Shown here piece by piece: positions 23,045-35,838 of a stretch of DNA of 64,000 bases; within the stretch, counting starts at the first letter, position 1; each line of letters starts with the position of its first letter. Position numbers and translations under genes: made by a program. Source of the stretch: Leucaena leucocephala. Taxonomy: Eukaryota > Streptophyta > Magnoliopsida > Fabales > Fabaceae. Where the stretch lies: the NCBI GenBank assembly GCA_037074615.1, contig CM073518.1:11670501-11734500 (forward strand), written 5' to 3'. The notes below the pieces were generated by a model. It was given only the letters and a program-made list of their open reading frames with translations. It did no database searches and was not told the DNA's origin.

Positions 23045-24660
23045 ATGGCGATAGTTCTCCCTAGATCACAATCATCTATTGTTCCTCCAACTGAGGAGGA
23101 GGAATACATCCTAATGAGAAGTTCTAAAAAGATCAAGAATATTGGGTTAAAGGGTGTTGAGAATGTATTATAGGATAATTGGCCAAAGCTAGGCGATAAA
23201 GGAATCTTTGTTGATAAGTTAAAAGGAATTCATGGTGAAAGCAAGAACTAGGAAGAGGATATAGGGCAAGATGAGGACTTACTTTCAGATGATTATATGT
23301 TAGACAACCCAAATTATCAAATGCAACAGGAAAAAGATGAACCCCTGGTGAGAACTGTTGAAGACTTAAAGAGGAACTTTCCTACTTTTTCTTTTTCTAG
23401 TAAAATGAAAAAGAAATTGTATAAGGCATGAAAAATAGGCTATGATTGTGAAATTACTGGATAGAAATTGGGTATAGAGCATTAAATATGAGATTACAAG
23501 CTCTCTGGGCAAAGAAAGTGGTTATTACCCTTATCAATATTGGGTATGGATTTTTTGTTGTGAAGTTCTCCAATAGAGAAGATTATTTTGGTGCTTTAAC
23601 AGGGGGACCATGGATAATTTATAATCACTATATAACTGTGAAACCATGGGAATTGAGATTCAAGTCTGAGAAAGCTAATATTGACAAAGTTGCAGTATGG
23701 GTAAGGATGCCAAAAGTTTCTTTAGAGTATTATAATGAGGAGGCTCTTACATTTATTGGTAATAGAATAAGAGAAACTATCAAACTGGATATGAATACAT
23801 CTTGCCATCTACAAGGACATTATGCTAGAATTTATGTTTTAGTAGATTTGAGCAAGCAATTGATGCAGGGATTTTCGTTAGATGGTCAGGAGTACTACCT
23901 TGAATATGAAGGCCTACATATGTTTCGGTTTACTTGTGGGATTTATGGGCATAAGGTAGAAACTTACCCCAAAAAATTGTGCCCTACTGAAATAAATGGT
24001 GTTACAGGTCAAGTTAATAGCGACAATGGTGACAAAGGAATAGCTTCAGAATCGGAAAATTATGTGTTGGAGCAATAGAGAGTGGTCCAAATATCCAGAC
24101 AACCATGTAAAACCAAAGAAGCTAGAACTAATTCGAATAGGCAATATATTTGGGGCTCACGATTTAAGATTCTTGCTCAAGTAGAGAACCGAGTTAGATG
24201 AACCAGATTGAAGAAGAAACCCAGCGAGCTACAATTCATACTACTCAAATTGTTCAGTCCAGATAGAGACCGTCTATCATGGGAAGGAGTACTACAGGAA
24301 GAAGGAGGGGCGGCGTTGACAGTGATAGATACAAGTATTGGCACAAAATGGATGATGGTGTGAGTAAAGGAAGACGCAAAAGTGAGAAAAGAATGAGAGA
24401 CAATTAGAGAGAGATAGAACAAAGAGAACTGAAGAGTTTGGCTTTGGAGGTAGAAAAGGAGAATAATGATGAGATCTATGTAGAGGGGATAGAGAGGAAA
24501 GCTTTAGTAGAATAGAGGGGAACTGTACAGCATATGAACACTGACAAGACCATTGAAACTCCTGAAGGTCTGATGCTGGATAATGGAGAAAGAATAAGGG
24601 ATGAGGAATTGGATCCTGTGTTAGTATGTATATGTTTTGATGAGAATGAAGTTAATTAAG
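23045..24660 (+). pseudogene. L1-type LINE ORF1-like remnant (DUF4283)
   Basis: A possible ATG at 23045 opens a frame broken by several stops. From 23488 to 24075 there are 196 open codons in a different frame, with DUF4283 features: a GYGFFVVKFSNREDY-like strand, GGPWII, WVRMPKVSLEYYNEEAL and DLSKQL...LDGQEYYLEYEGLHMF. A degenerate CCHC knuckle follows in which the first Cys is Arg and the last is Tyr. Downstream, a WGSRFKILAQ-like motif typical of the ORF1 C-terminus is visible before more stops. In plant L1 elements this protein binds RNA. No reverse transcriptase ORF is visible; the Athila-like LTR F begins at 24874. Confidence 0.7.
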
Positions 24661-24873
24661 GTTGTGAAAAATTGTTTTTGAAGTAACGAAAATGATTTTG
24701 GAATCAAATGAAGCTAAGAGAAAAAGTTAATCAGTTAGGTATCTGATTATTGATCATTAATAGATTAGTTAATCGATTAATGTCAATTAATCGATTGAAT
24801 GTTAGATTAATTGAAAAGGTAGCCTTCTATTTTAAAAACAAAATCAATTAATCGATTAATGTCGACTGGCTTG
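24661..24873. other. AT-rich tail with TTAATCGATTAA palindromes
   Basis: Contains two perfect 12-bp palindromes TTAATCGATTAA (24769-24780, 24848-24859), a 10-base near copy at 24787-24796 and related attaat runs. It ends at the F LTR; gcttg (24869-24873) is the expected duplication. Confidence 0.6.
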
Positions 24874-26335
24874 TGACGAGGCTCTCGGATTGTCGCAGTC
24901 CGAGCCATCAAAATAAAATTAGTTGCACCCAATATAATGTAGTATAAGGCACATCCCTATCGTTCTTCTCAAGGAGCCTTTCTATTAGAAACCTAGCAAA
25001 TTGGATGTTAAAATCGATGAAAACCTGAGTAATGGTAAAAATGGTTTTAGGGTTTTGGGTGCTTGATAAAATTAATTTGCAGAAAAGTAGATATTTTTGG
25101 ATTTTTGATTGAGATGAGAAGAGTCGATTTTGTTGAAGAAATATGTAATGGTAGACTCTTGATGATGAAAACTTATCTATCCTTGCTCTTATGTTAAATT
25201 GGAGTTTTAAATCACTAAGTCTCAAAGAGAAACCTCAATCGATCGATTGAGTCCAGAACCCTAATATTCCTTAAACTCCTTCAATCAAAGCTAGTTTAAG
25301 AACTATTAGTAAACCGTTAGAAACCACTTAGTGTGTAATTAACCCTAGATTGATGAGAACGCCCTCGAATGGTCGTCGATCGAAAACCTTAGATTTCAAG
25401 CAATTGGATTGATTTGCAACGATCGCTGAAAATAACCCAACTTTCTTAAAATCGAAACTAAAATATTAAATTGAAATCCAACATTTAAATCATTCAGAAT
25501 CAAATACAACAGTCTAATTCAAGAATGATCAATCGATATTCAACCCTTAAACATAGAATGAAGACCCTAGATCTAGCAGCAATCATAACATGTAAAGGTA
25601 ACACAAATTAGAACAGTAAAAACACTCCGTTTTAGTCCGTGAGCTCAAGATATTAGATCCATCACCAAGAGACTAAAGGTTTAGCCTCTCATGACTTCTA
25701 CTGCACTGCAATCGCTGTTCAGATATGATGCCATGAAGAAATGATGAAGAGATAAAGGTGAATGGTGTAGAGATGTGTAGAAAGATGAAGGATGTGGAGA
25801 AAGTGTGTAGAGAGCGCTTGAGTACTGCTTCTTAGCCTAATCAGGTCCAAAAACCAGCCTCTACTCTGACGGTAGCCTCTGTCTCTTCTTATAATAGCAT
25901 GACCAAATTCAAAACGCTCAGTTTTAGCGATTTCGTATTTTAGTCGCGACCATATCTATTTTATGGTTGCAACCTATGGACATTGAGAATCTTCCAGAAG
26001 AAGTAAGGTCGCGACCGTTGGACACTTGCGTCGCGACAAAAAGCACAGAGGCGTGACTTGACTTTCATTGACTTGTGATTCCTTACCTGGTCCTTGCTCT
26101 CCTCCAAAGTACCTGCAATTCAATATAAAAGATCACTGTAAAAGTCCAAATCAGTAAATAATAGAATATATGCAGTTTGGAAGAGTTATTTTACCATTTT
26201 ACCCTTTAATTAGCACATTGTCACGAACAATCATGTAATACACAAAAGTACAATTTAAGGCATGAAATGAATGGTAAAGTCATAATAAAACTCATAAAAA
26301 CATCGCAGAAACCGTATACAAAATGTGTCTTATCA
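24874..26335 (-). mobile_element. Athila-like 3' LTR (F)
   Basis: 1462 bp, minus-strand TGATAAGACA to CTCGTCA. Unlike E1 and E2 it has no primer-binding site on its low-coordinate side, and a polypurine tract borders its high-coordinate side, so it is the 3' LTR of an element extending rightward. U3 carries GTCGCGAC motifs at about 25942-26036. The 5' LTR is outside the window. Confidence 0.85.
25234..25251. repeat. 18-bp perfect palindrome in Athila-like LTR
   Basis: CTCAATCGATCGATTGAG, the third identical copy. Confidence 0.85.
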
Positions 26336-26350
26336 ATTTCCCCACACTTT
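26336..26350 (-). promoter_or_regulatory. Polypurine tract (F)
   Basis: The minus strand reads AAAGTGTGGGGAAAT immediately before the 3' LTR, consistent with the plus-strand primer of an Athila-like element. Confidence 0.7.
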
Positions 26351-27284
26351 AACCTTTGTAGTCCTGGACAAAGAAATGAATTACACCTAGAACAATCACT
26401 ATTAAATCCAAGATAATAACATAATCCATAGTGTGACCTGAAAACAATTAATCCACCATCTTTTGGGAATGCAGAAGTGATAATGTGAGCAATGCCAAGT
26501 AATCAACTACTATATGAAATCAACCTCAACTGTATGAGCGCAATAGATTCTCTCTAAGAATCTAAGTGTTTAGCTCTCTCTATCCTCTCATTGTTAGGGT
26601 TCTTTCACTTAAATTCAAATTGGAAAACATCTTACTATATGCTTGTAATGGCTCTAAATCTCAGCAACTATATAGGACTTATGCAAAGAATCAAGAGGTC
26701 TTTTAGGGTTGTAATGATGGAGACGGCTACATGGAATGGAATATGAAGAATAGAAAGTACTACATGCATTTAACAATGAATATGTAGCATGAATTCATGT
26801 CTCTAGAGATCTAGAAGTGATAATTGTGTTAATAAGAGTTAATAATAGTGCCTTCTTCATTTCTTTTTTCTTTTCTTTCTGTTTTCTTTTCTTGCACTGT
26901 CCTCTTTCTTTCTTTTTTTTTCAGTGCAACATGCTATTTTTTTCTTTTTCTTTTATTTGGCACCTGATGCACAGAACCTATATCACATATCACAACAACA
27001 ATGAATTTTTGACATGAATAGAATTTTGCAAATGAAGTTTATGCATATATGGCTTTCTATATAAATGATGGATCAAAGAAAAATGATAGGCTCAAAGGGG
27101 TTGACTAAGGATATAATATGAAGTGGGCTTATGTTTGGGATAAAAGGGTTTAGAAATGAATGTCTCTATCATGTTCAATTCATAAATGCGCAAGTCATTC
27201 TCAACTCAGAGCCAAGACAAGTTCTAGAGGATATAAACTAATTGAATAATCACTTAATATAGAAATTTAGGCCGAGAATCCTTT
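26351..27284 (-). other. F 3' non-coding internal region
   Basis: No frame of note. It contains a long pyrimidine-rich stretch (about 26858-26960 on +). Broken at 27284 by element C and continuing at 61394. Confidence 0.6.
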
Positions 27285-28175
27285 TGTAACATCCCTAATT
27301 TCTGTACTACGTTGTATGTACAGGTTAAACGAAATATATGAGATTTTTAGTAAAAGATGTGGCCATATTTATGTAAAGAAAAGGATTAATTGGAAGAGGA
27401 AGAAAGTCTAAGAGCCAAAGTGCAAAATTATGAAAATGCCACTGTGATGCCCTAAGAAACCAGAAGTAAATGGAGGGCATTTCAGTCATTTCACACAATG
27501 GATGGATATCAGAGGAAATTTGATAGTAAATTATTATAATTAATATGAGAACTTATGGAGTTGACAGAAGTCAAAAAGGAGTCCTGTAGAATTAATTATG
27601 GAATTTACGGTGAAAAAGGACACCCACAAAGGGTTAAAGGAAACGTATATAATTTTTAACAGGACTTCTAGGGCTCAAAAAATTATGAAAATTTGTAGAG
27701 AATTCATTTTATATTAGAATGAATTTCTAAAAATGTGAGAACAATTAAAAGAGGTGTTTAGCATTTATGCTAAGATCAGGGTGATTTATGGATATCGGTA
27801 TAAGGAAAATACATTGGGATTTGGGCCAATTAGCTATTGGACCTAAAAGAGACCCAACATGTCATCCTAGGCCAGCCCAATAAGGCCCAAAAGTTGTCTT
27901 GGAGCCCAAGTCCAAAAATAAATAATTTATGGATTTTTGGAAATAAAGAAAAAGAGAATAAAGTAAGAATTATGTTTTGCACATGGTGGGACCCACATGG
28001 ACTAAAAATGGCGCCAAGAAGAGAGCTTAGGTGTCCCAAGTGATGTCATGCTAGTGGGGTCATGGTGGTGAGGTCATGAGCCAAAGTGAAAAGACATTCC
28101 AAGATCAAACCTTTAACCATTAGATCAAATAGTTTCCAAAGTGATATTGGCCTTCAAATGGCACATGACTTTTGC

Positions 28176-28183
28176 TATAAATA
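28176..28183 (+). promoter_or_regulatory. C 5' LTR TATA box
   Basis: TATAAATA followed by a run of C, then a GA-rich stretch. Confidence 0.6.
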
Positions 28184-29034
28184 CCCCCCCTTTCCATTCA
28201 TTCTTCACACCCAAGAGCTCCTTTAGAGAGAGAAGTGAGTTCTAGAGAAAGAAATTAGAAGAAAGCAAGGAAGAAGCAAGGGTCTTGAAAGAGCAAGTAA
28301 GGTAAGTTGATGTTCTTCACTTTACCATTTCGGTTTGCACTGTTCATGCACTGTTCATGATAGAAGAAAATGGAATTTCAATGATTTAATGCTTCCATTG
28401 AGTTTATATGATGATTTTGTGTAGAATTGGAAAGGTTTTGAACCTTGGAAACCATTGGAATTAAAGGTTATAATGTTGAAAATTCCTCACAGTACTGTTC
28501 ACTCGCGTGAACGGTGATTTGAATTTCATAATTTTGATGCTTCCAATGGTCTTAAAATGAGATTTTGTGTGGGGGTAAAGTGGAGGAACAAGTATGGGAA
28601 GCATTGGAACCAAAATGGGAATTTTTGGAAAAAGGGAGCTTATTGAAACTAGACTTGGATTTTGTTTGGAATGGAGTTATAATTTGGTAATTATCTTGTA
28701 ATGCCTAGGTTTTGACATTTGTGGCAAGGAAAGACCATTACAAGAAGGAAAGGAACAAGGATCTACAAGAGGTAGCAAGAATATCTAACTATAAACTTAT
28801 GTGCTTTGATTGTTTTGCTTACTTGTTATGCATGAAGGTTTGGTTCAGCATGGAATGTTGTGTGATGATGATGATGATGTGATATGAGTATGTGATACTC
28901 CTTGCAATATATTTCATGACAATATGCATATTAGAGTTGCTTATGTATAAGCATGAATTAGCTCCCATTGCATGATAACATGTTAGGCATTCAATCAAAC
29001 ATGCATAACCTTATGGTTTATATTACTTGCTATT

Positions 29035-29053
29035 GGGATTTCCATGAAATCTC
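29035..29053 (+). other. Conserved LTR stem-loop (C variant)
   Basis: gggattt / aaatctc, 7-bp stem, loop ccatg. The closing C-G pair of the A hairpin is T-A here, so pairing is kept while the sequence changes. Confidence 0.5.
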
Positions 29054-30206
29054 ATTCCTTCCATATAATTAAACATGCTCTAGGTGCTGGATCTTCTCAA
29101 GGCAAGAGGGTAAATGTTGATGGATGAATGTACATAATTTAAAGAGAGTGCACTTTAATTACAAGATGATGTTTTGGTTTGTATGATGCATGCTACTCAT
29201 GAATCCAATCTGAGGTAGTGTACTTCCATCGGTATTTTGATTGACTTATGTGATGATTTTTCATATGAAATTTGTCATGAACATATATAAGATCTATAGA
29301 TTTAAATGGACACCAAGAACGCCTCATTTGGTTAAGAACTCGAATTGTTATGATTTTTCAAAGTTAGGAGTTGAAATCTGGAATAAGGTAAAACGACTAC
29401 TCTGAGGCAGTGAGGTTCATGCGCTAATTTCATATAGTAAACGAATGAGTTTTTCCTCAAAATTTTGTGAGATTAAAGTAGACATATGGATATTTAAATC
29501 CATATGTAATTCAACTCAATTGGATAAGTATACAAGGACAAATGAATTTTTGAATATGGGGCAAAGAAACTGGAACTTCCAGATTTACCAAATGAACAGT
29601 AAAGTTCAACAAATAAACTGATTTGATATGGACAAGAAGATCTCATTTTCATATTTTTATCTCAAATTTAAATGAAATATATTTCATTATAAATTGGAAT
29701 CACCTTAAAATGATTTTTCTAGATTTAGTTATGAATTTCCAAAGTTCAGGTTGTAATCTGGAATTACCCAGTGAATAGTGGCAGTGAACAGTAACCGTAA
29801 GCCCAACTCTTGGAAATTCATGTTTTTAAGGTTAAGAGGTATTCCAATGATCTAAGCTAAATCCAATTGAGTATATGTAAGGTTAAGATATAAGGTTAAG
29901 GTTTAAGACTCAAAATTTATGGTCAAGGTTTAAGATTTGAAGATATTTACTAGAAAATACCGTTGTACTGGTAGACTATACAAAGTACTGTGTACGTAGG
30001 TGCTGTCTAAGGAGGCTGGAAGTGAGTGGACCTAGCCGGTTCATCCAGTCTTTTCTGGGTACTTGCGTAGAATGGTAGTTCTCATGGGGAATTACCGAAT
30101 CAGTACAGTTATTTTCTACCAGGATTTTCGGCAAGAGAGATATAATCCACTTCAAGAGAGCTATACCAAGAGTACTTTGAGAGATATAAAGAGGGATGTT
30201 TCATTT

Positions 30207-30218
30207 TGGTATCAGAGC
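30207..30218 (+). other. Primer-binding site, tRNA-iMet type (C)
   Basis: TGGTATCAGAGC three bases after the 5' LTR. Confidence 0.9.
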
Positions 30219-30312
30219 AAAGGATTCTGGATTAAGAAATGCTCTGAATAGATGATCTATAGATACCTATTAGTAAAGCTGTCATAAATGACATTAAGTT
30301 AATACTTGCAGG

Positions 30313-31122
30313 ATGGCTAGAGGTAGAACCAGATCAGAAACCACCGTAAACCAAGGAGACCCTAGACCAGATGTCTATATCTTGGATATCTCAGAGGAGG
30401 AGGAAGAGATACTGGATAGTGATTCTAATATGTGGATCCCTCCTATGATTAGTGATGCTAAAGAGGTTAGTTCCGTAGTAGGGTACAATATTCCGACCAG
30501 GACACCCGAGGGGATACAGGAAGAACCTATCCCAGCTATGCCTATAACTACAGTATACGCAGCTGTAGCAGGTACAGATATGGAGACCAATCAGGGAGCT
30601 CAATCAGGACAGCCCAATGATCAGTATTCCCAGGTTGGAGGTACAGTAGGACATACTCTGAGACACTCAATTGACCCAGATGTCCCAGGACCTAGCAGAG
30701 TGCCTGATCAGACAAACATCCCAAGTCCTAGTAGACCTAGACTAACCATGGTAGAGTTATATCTGGGAAATATAGTTATAGAGCTATCACCAACAGGGCA
30801 TATGAGTGAAGAGCACTTTGAGAGAGTCGTGGAGTTAGCCAAGCAGCTATACAGTCTTAGAGAACTTTTAGACAGAAGCAGGGATCAGGACTACGTAGTT
30901 TATCAGGATTTTATTACCAGAGTAAGAGAAGCGTATCAAGCCTTCCAACCAGATACATTGACGCTGGATGATTGGACAGTCATTATGGATGAAATTCTGC
31001 CAACCACCCCTACCTGGAGAACAGAATTAGATGAATACTTTGGAGAAGATCCTTACGAAGATATACCTGATTGGATTTATTTGATTAAAGAATTTATTAG
31101 AATTAAGTTTAAGAAGGACTAG
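30313..31122 (+). CDS. Extra ORF1 upstream of gag (C), unknown function
   Basis: A complete 269-codon frame between primer-binding site and gag. The N-terminus starts MARGRTRSETTVNQ, followed by an acidic patch (SEEEEEILDSDS), a Pro/Ser-rich middle, and a conserved C-terminal 120 residues with LTMVELYLGN, VVYQDFITRV, TPTWRTELDEYF and IRIKFKKD. No zinc knuckle, protease or membrane segment is visible. The counterpart in element A (45781-46479) aligns over most of its length, so the protein has been maintained as protein. It could be a gag accessory or regulatory factor; this is inference. The frame is intact although gag-pol of the same element is broken. Confidence 0.75.
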   Translation: MARGRTRSETTVNQGDPRPDVYILDISEEEEEILDSDSNMWIPPMISDAKEVSSVVGYNIPTRTPEGIQEEPIPAMPITTVYAAVAGTDMETNQGAQSGQPNDQYSQVGGTVGHTLRHSIDPDVPGPSRVPDQTNIPSPSRPRLTMVELYLGNIVIELSPTGHMSEEHFERVVELAKQLYSLRELLDRSRDQDYVVYQDFITRVREAYQAFQPDTLTLDDWTVIMDEILPTTPTWRTELDEYFGEDPYEDIPDWIYLIKEFIRIKFKKD

Positions 31123-31292
31123 GGTATGTTTAGAAATAATAATGTTCTCCATGTAGTTATAAAGACCAATATGGCACTATATGTATGACTTTTGATGATT
31201 GTATGACGTGTTTTGAATGGAGTATAAATTATGTTATTTATAGTATTCCTCTTCTGTTAGATTTTTCTTCTAGACTGTAAAGCCAAGCAAAA

Positions 31293-33223
31293 ATGGTTCG
31301 TACAAGAAGAACCATTACGACAGAGGAACCAGAGAACACAAGGGATATTAATCAGCTAATATTAGAAAGGCTGGAGCAACAACAAAAAATGATAGAAGAA
31401 ATGCGTGCTACACAAGCACAAAGTGAGCAGGAAAGAGATGCTGCTATAGCCGTAGCAGTGGCTACAGCAGTGAACAATATGAGCCCTCCTGAACCATCTG
31501 AAGCAGCAAATACAGCAGCAGAAAGAGTACAGCGTCCGGTAGATCCACCTAGACGGGCTGAGCAGACAGATCATATGGTTAGCATCCAGCAATGGATGGT
31601 CAGATTCTGCCAGCATAATCCTCCTGTATTTGAAGGGACATTTGAGGTCCAGGCTACTGAGGATTGGATCAGTTGATTGGAAAAGATTTTTAAAGTTCTG
31701 GATTGCCCAACAGAGATAAAGGCTCAAATGGCCATCTACCAGCTGGAGAAGGATGCTGATAGGTGGTGGAAAAATACAGAACTGCTTATGCAAGCAAGAA
31801 ACATTCCAGTCACTTGGGAAGTGTTTCTTGAACAGTTCTATGAGAAGTATTTTCCTCAGTCTGTGAGGGATGAAAGGGAGGCAAAATTCCTTGTGCTGAG
31901 ACAAGGAGAAAGAGAATCCTTTGACGAGTCCTTAGCCAACTTCATCCGTCTGTCTCAGTATTCAACATATTTACGCCAAGTAGATGATGAAAGGTGGATG
32001 ACTGAGAGGTTGATCAGAGGGTTGAACTCTACACTGAAGGAGAAGCTGACTCCTCAACAGTACAACCAGTTCAACAAGGCTGTAGAGGCATGCCGTATAG
32101 TAGAAAATAGTATGAATCACAGGATGCTGTCTAAGCCTGTAAGCAGGGAACAAACAGTTCCTGAGAGGGCCGGTCAAAGCCAAAATACTGCAAGAAATAA
32201 CAACTATAGAAAAAGGAAGCAACAATGGCAGAATAGGAGACCCGGCAGAGGAAATTACCAAGGAGGGCCGAGTAACAGAGACCCCAGAGCACGAGTATTC
32301 AACAAATATGGGAAGAATCATGGGGATAAGCCTTGTTGGATGGGCCAAAATGTCTGCTATACTTGTGGAAAGCCAGGACACTTTTCAAAGGAATGTCCTC
32401 AGACAGCAGCTGATCAAAGGCCGCGGATGCAGGGACGCGTATTTGCACTCTCCAGAGAAGATGCACAGAAATCACCTGAGATGATTCAAGGTACAATCTA
32501 TATCAATGATCACTCAGTGATTGCTCTGTTTGATTCTGGTGCAAGTCATTCTTTTATTTCCTATGATTGTGCTAGACGTCTAGGCCTGATGATTAGTAAA
32601 TTACATTATGACATATATGTGACAACTCCCACAAGTACTAGGGTAGTTACCTCCGATGCTTGTTTGAATATTATTGTGCGGTATGAGCACTGTTATACAA
32701 CCCTAGACTTAATATGCATGCCTTTCTGAGAGATGGAGGTTATACTTGGTTTAAATGTGTTGCCCTCCAATAATGTAATGCTGGACTGCAAGAACAAGGC
32801 GCTAGTTTTTGGTTCGACGGTAGCAGATCGGAGTCCAGAAGTATGACTGAATTTCATAACGGAGGCACAAGCAAATAAATGCTTGCAGAAAGGATGTCAA
32901 GGATACATGGTTTTCCTCTCTGTTCAAGCAGAAGTTGAAGAAGGAATGGAGACGATTGCAGTAGTTAATGAATTTCCTGAAGTCTTCCCAACAGAATTCA
33001 AGGATTACCTCCGGAGTGAGAAGTGGAGTTCGCAATCGATATTGTGCCTGGAATGGGACCAGTATCCAAAGCCCCATATCGGATGGCTCCTAATGAAATG
33101 AGTGAGCTGAAGAAGCAGATTGAGGAGCTTTTAGAGAAGGGTTTCATACGACCTAGTGTTTGTCCTTGGGGTACTCCAGTGCTATTTGTTAAAAAGAAAG
33201 ATGGCAGCTTAAGGCTGTGTATT
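31293..33223 (+). pseudogene. Tekay gag, protease and RT start (C), broken
   Basis: Starts at ATG 31293 in the same context as element A. In-frame stops: TGA 31674-31676, TGA 32727-32729 and TGA 32844-32846. A one-base deletion near 33000 shifts the frame before the start of reverse transcriptase (KKKDGSLRLCI). The zinc knuckle (CYTCGKPGHFSKECP) and protease DSGASHSF remain readable. It is cut at 33223 by LTR X, and the next about 600 bp of reverse transcriptase, including its catalytic Asp motifs, are missing from the window. At least one stop replaces an Arg codon of A, as expected for cytosine deamination. Confidence 0.85.
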
Positions 33224-35390
33224 TGAAACATCCTTCCTTAGACTCCTCAGAGTACACTTGCGGAAGCAATATTAGCTTGATTATATCTTAACTTAAGCCC
33301 AGAAATTCAAAATTTTACTCTTAAGTTTCTTATTCTGGACCTTTAATTTGAAAATTAATTTATCTCGTTCTGCACATCCAAATGAGGCTTATTACCTATC
33401 CACATAATGCCCCAGATGTGTACGACTGGCCTGCCAAATTTCATAGCCAAACTCCTTCGTTTACTAGGTCAAACTGAGGTCAAACCACTGCTACCTCAGG
33501 ACCTGCGAATTTCTCTTTTAATTCATCATTCACAAATTGAACATGCTAAACAATATTTATTATTAAATAATAAAATGTCATACAACAAGGCATACATCAA
33601 ATTCTCATATTTCTATTACATCTTTCCCTGCCTAAAATTCGGCAGCACAACCGCTACATTCCTTCTGTAGAGAGTAATCGATCTTGTACCGATTCAGAAA
33701 TTCCCGTAGGAACTACCATTCTACGTAAGTACCCAGGAAAGACTGGATGAACCGGCTAGGTCCACTCACTTCTAGCCTCCTTAGACAGCACCTACGTACA
33801 CAGTACGTATCAGTTCCTCTCTTTGTTCCTTCTTCGTTGCCAGAATTTTGGCAGCCTAATGGCGTCTCTTAAAATTTCCAGATTTTAATTTGACAGAACC
33901 TCCCCTGTAATGTTATATATGGGAATGAGATTCGGGGGAATCTCAGTAGTAATAATCATAACAATATATGTAATGCAGAGTGACGGTGCTTGCTTGTGAT
34001 TGTGTACAGATAAGTATGCTGCGTGCTTCCATATTCAATAACATATGATCATAGCATTGTAATAGAGCTTCAAGCATAACATATAAGACAACAATCCAAC
34101 CAAACAATAGCACAACAAATCACAAAGACATCACATAAGAGCTAGGATTAGTTACTACCTCAAAAGCAGAACTGCAGAACTTCTATACTGCTTCCAACTC
34201 CACCAGAACTTCCTTTCTTTCTTTCTTTCTCCTTCTCTCTCTTCTTTCTCTCTCTTTTCTTGCCAAAAACGTGGGATGCATAAAATGGGAGGGGAAGGGG
34301 GTATTTATAGCTTTAATGGATGGTATTTCTGTAATTTTGAAGCCATCTGAACATGTGGTCCTGGTTTTTCCTATTTTTCTTTACTCCTTTTTACTGCATC
34401 ATGCATGACATCATCCAGGACACCTCACCGGGACACCTCATCGCCACATTCTTCATATGTCACAATTCCTGGACACCTCATCAGCTGACTCAGCAGTTCA
34501 GTCCAATCCAGTACCGGTCCAGAGTCTTACACCGTAATACGTGTCCTCCACTTTTCTTCTGCCTCTAAGATTGCATCATGTGGCACCTGGAAGGGACCTT
34601 TCACGCCTTCCAATGCTATCCAGATAAGTTCTGGACTTTAGCTGATCACCTCCTCGGTTATCGTGCAGACCGAGTAACTTTACTTTATTGAAACAGCATT
34701 AAAATAGTATTTTAATGCCACTTTTTCCCACATACTCCATGGGCTACGTTTTTGGGCTCTGGGTATGTTATCTTGGATCCTAATCAAGCTCAAGTACTCT
34801 GATGGCTCAATTCCCAAGAAACATCCCTCGACAAATTACCAAAATACCCCTGAGTGCCCTTTCTGCACTATTTTAACCCTAAGGGTAAAATCATCATTTC
34901 ACACCCTTCTGTACTCTGTCAGGGCATATACTGACTCTAAGTAACTTTATCTGTATGTGCCTTGGCTCCTGGGCCTGTCCAGAATGACCAAAATGCCCTC
35001 ATACATCTACTACCCCTTTAGTACAACACAGGGGCATTTTCGTAATTTTGCACTTTTCCGGGGTTCTGCTGGACACTGGCCCACCTATCAGTCCAAGGGT
35101 CTTACTGGGCCTTGTTGGCGCCATTATTGGGCCTCTCAGGGTCCATTACCTTCATGGCACGCATTACGAGGAATCTTCCCCTGTTAATGATTATTGAATA
35201 TCTTATCTATTATTCACCGTTTATACACATATCCGGACACCGGCTCCTTCTGTCCGATACACTGGCCTGCGGTGTTCAGGCGTCCCTGTGAGTCATATCA
35301 ATCATCTGACCGAGGTTATCCGAACTCATTCAGTCCTTTTTCAAATACCGATAAATTTCCCTATCGGATACCTAGAGGCCTCACACTCCG
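33224..35390 (-). mobile_element. Tekay-type LTR fragment X
   Basis: The minus-strand LTR 3' end is intact (GGATGTTTCA at 33224). It runs through tail block, hairpin, GA tract and TATA box (34302-34309) into U3, then stops at about 35390 where Y LTR sequence begins. About 570 bp of U3 is missing compared with the A LTR. The flank gtatt (33219-33223) has no partner. Confidence 0.8.
34302..34309 (-). promoter_or_regulatory. LTR TATA box (X)
   Basis: Minus-strand TATAAATA followed by a C-run. Confidence 0.5.
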
Positions 35391-35830
35391 TCTTCAGCAT
35401 AACCTCCCTGTAATGGGTTATGGATGGGGATGAGATTCGGGGGAATCTCAGTAGCAACAATCATAACAATATATGTAATGCAGTGTGATAGTGCTTGCTT
35501 GTGATTGTGTACAGATAAGTATGCTGCGTGCTTCCATGCTTAATAACATATGACCATAGCATTACAGCAGAGCTTCAGACATAACATATAAGACAACAAT
35601 CCAACCAAACAATAGCACATCAAATCACAAAGCCATTACATAGAAGCTAGGATTAGTTACTACCTGGCTAGCTTAGCAGAACCTTACTATCTCTATTCTG
35701 CTTCCAGCTCCGCCAGAACTTCCTTACTTCCTTTTCTCCTTTCTCTCTTCCTTTCCTTCTCCTTCTCTCTCTTCTTTCTCTCTCATTCTCTCCTCCTCCG
35801 CGGGATGCAAATGGAATGGGGGAAGGGGGG

Positions 35831-35838
35831 TATTTATA
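35831..35838 (-). promoter_or_regulatory. Y 3' LTR TATA box
   Basis: Minus-strand TATAAATA followed by a C-run and a GA-rich tract. Confidence 0.55.

Larger units (their letters stand above)
27285..30203 (+). mobile_element. C 5' LTR
   Basis: 2919 bp, TGTAACATCC to GGATGTTTCA, followed by the iMet primer-binding site. It has a short tandem duplication (ctgttcatgca) near 28340 that the 3' LTR lacks. Confidence 0.9.

Noticed and set aside
26858..26960. Pyrimidine tract ending in cag, resembling a splice acceptor
   Set aside because: It is on the plus strand while the surrounding element F is on the minus strand, and no exon is recognisable after it.
27830..28043. Overlapping frames on both strands of the C LTRs (also 59031-59244)
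   Set aside because: Present only because the LTR is duplicated; no start context or protein similarity.
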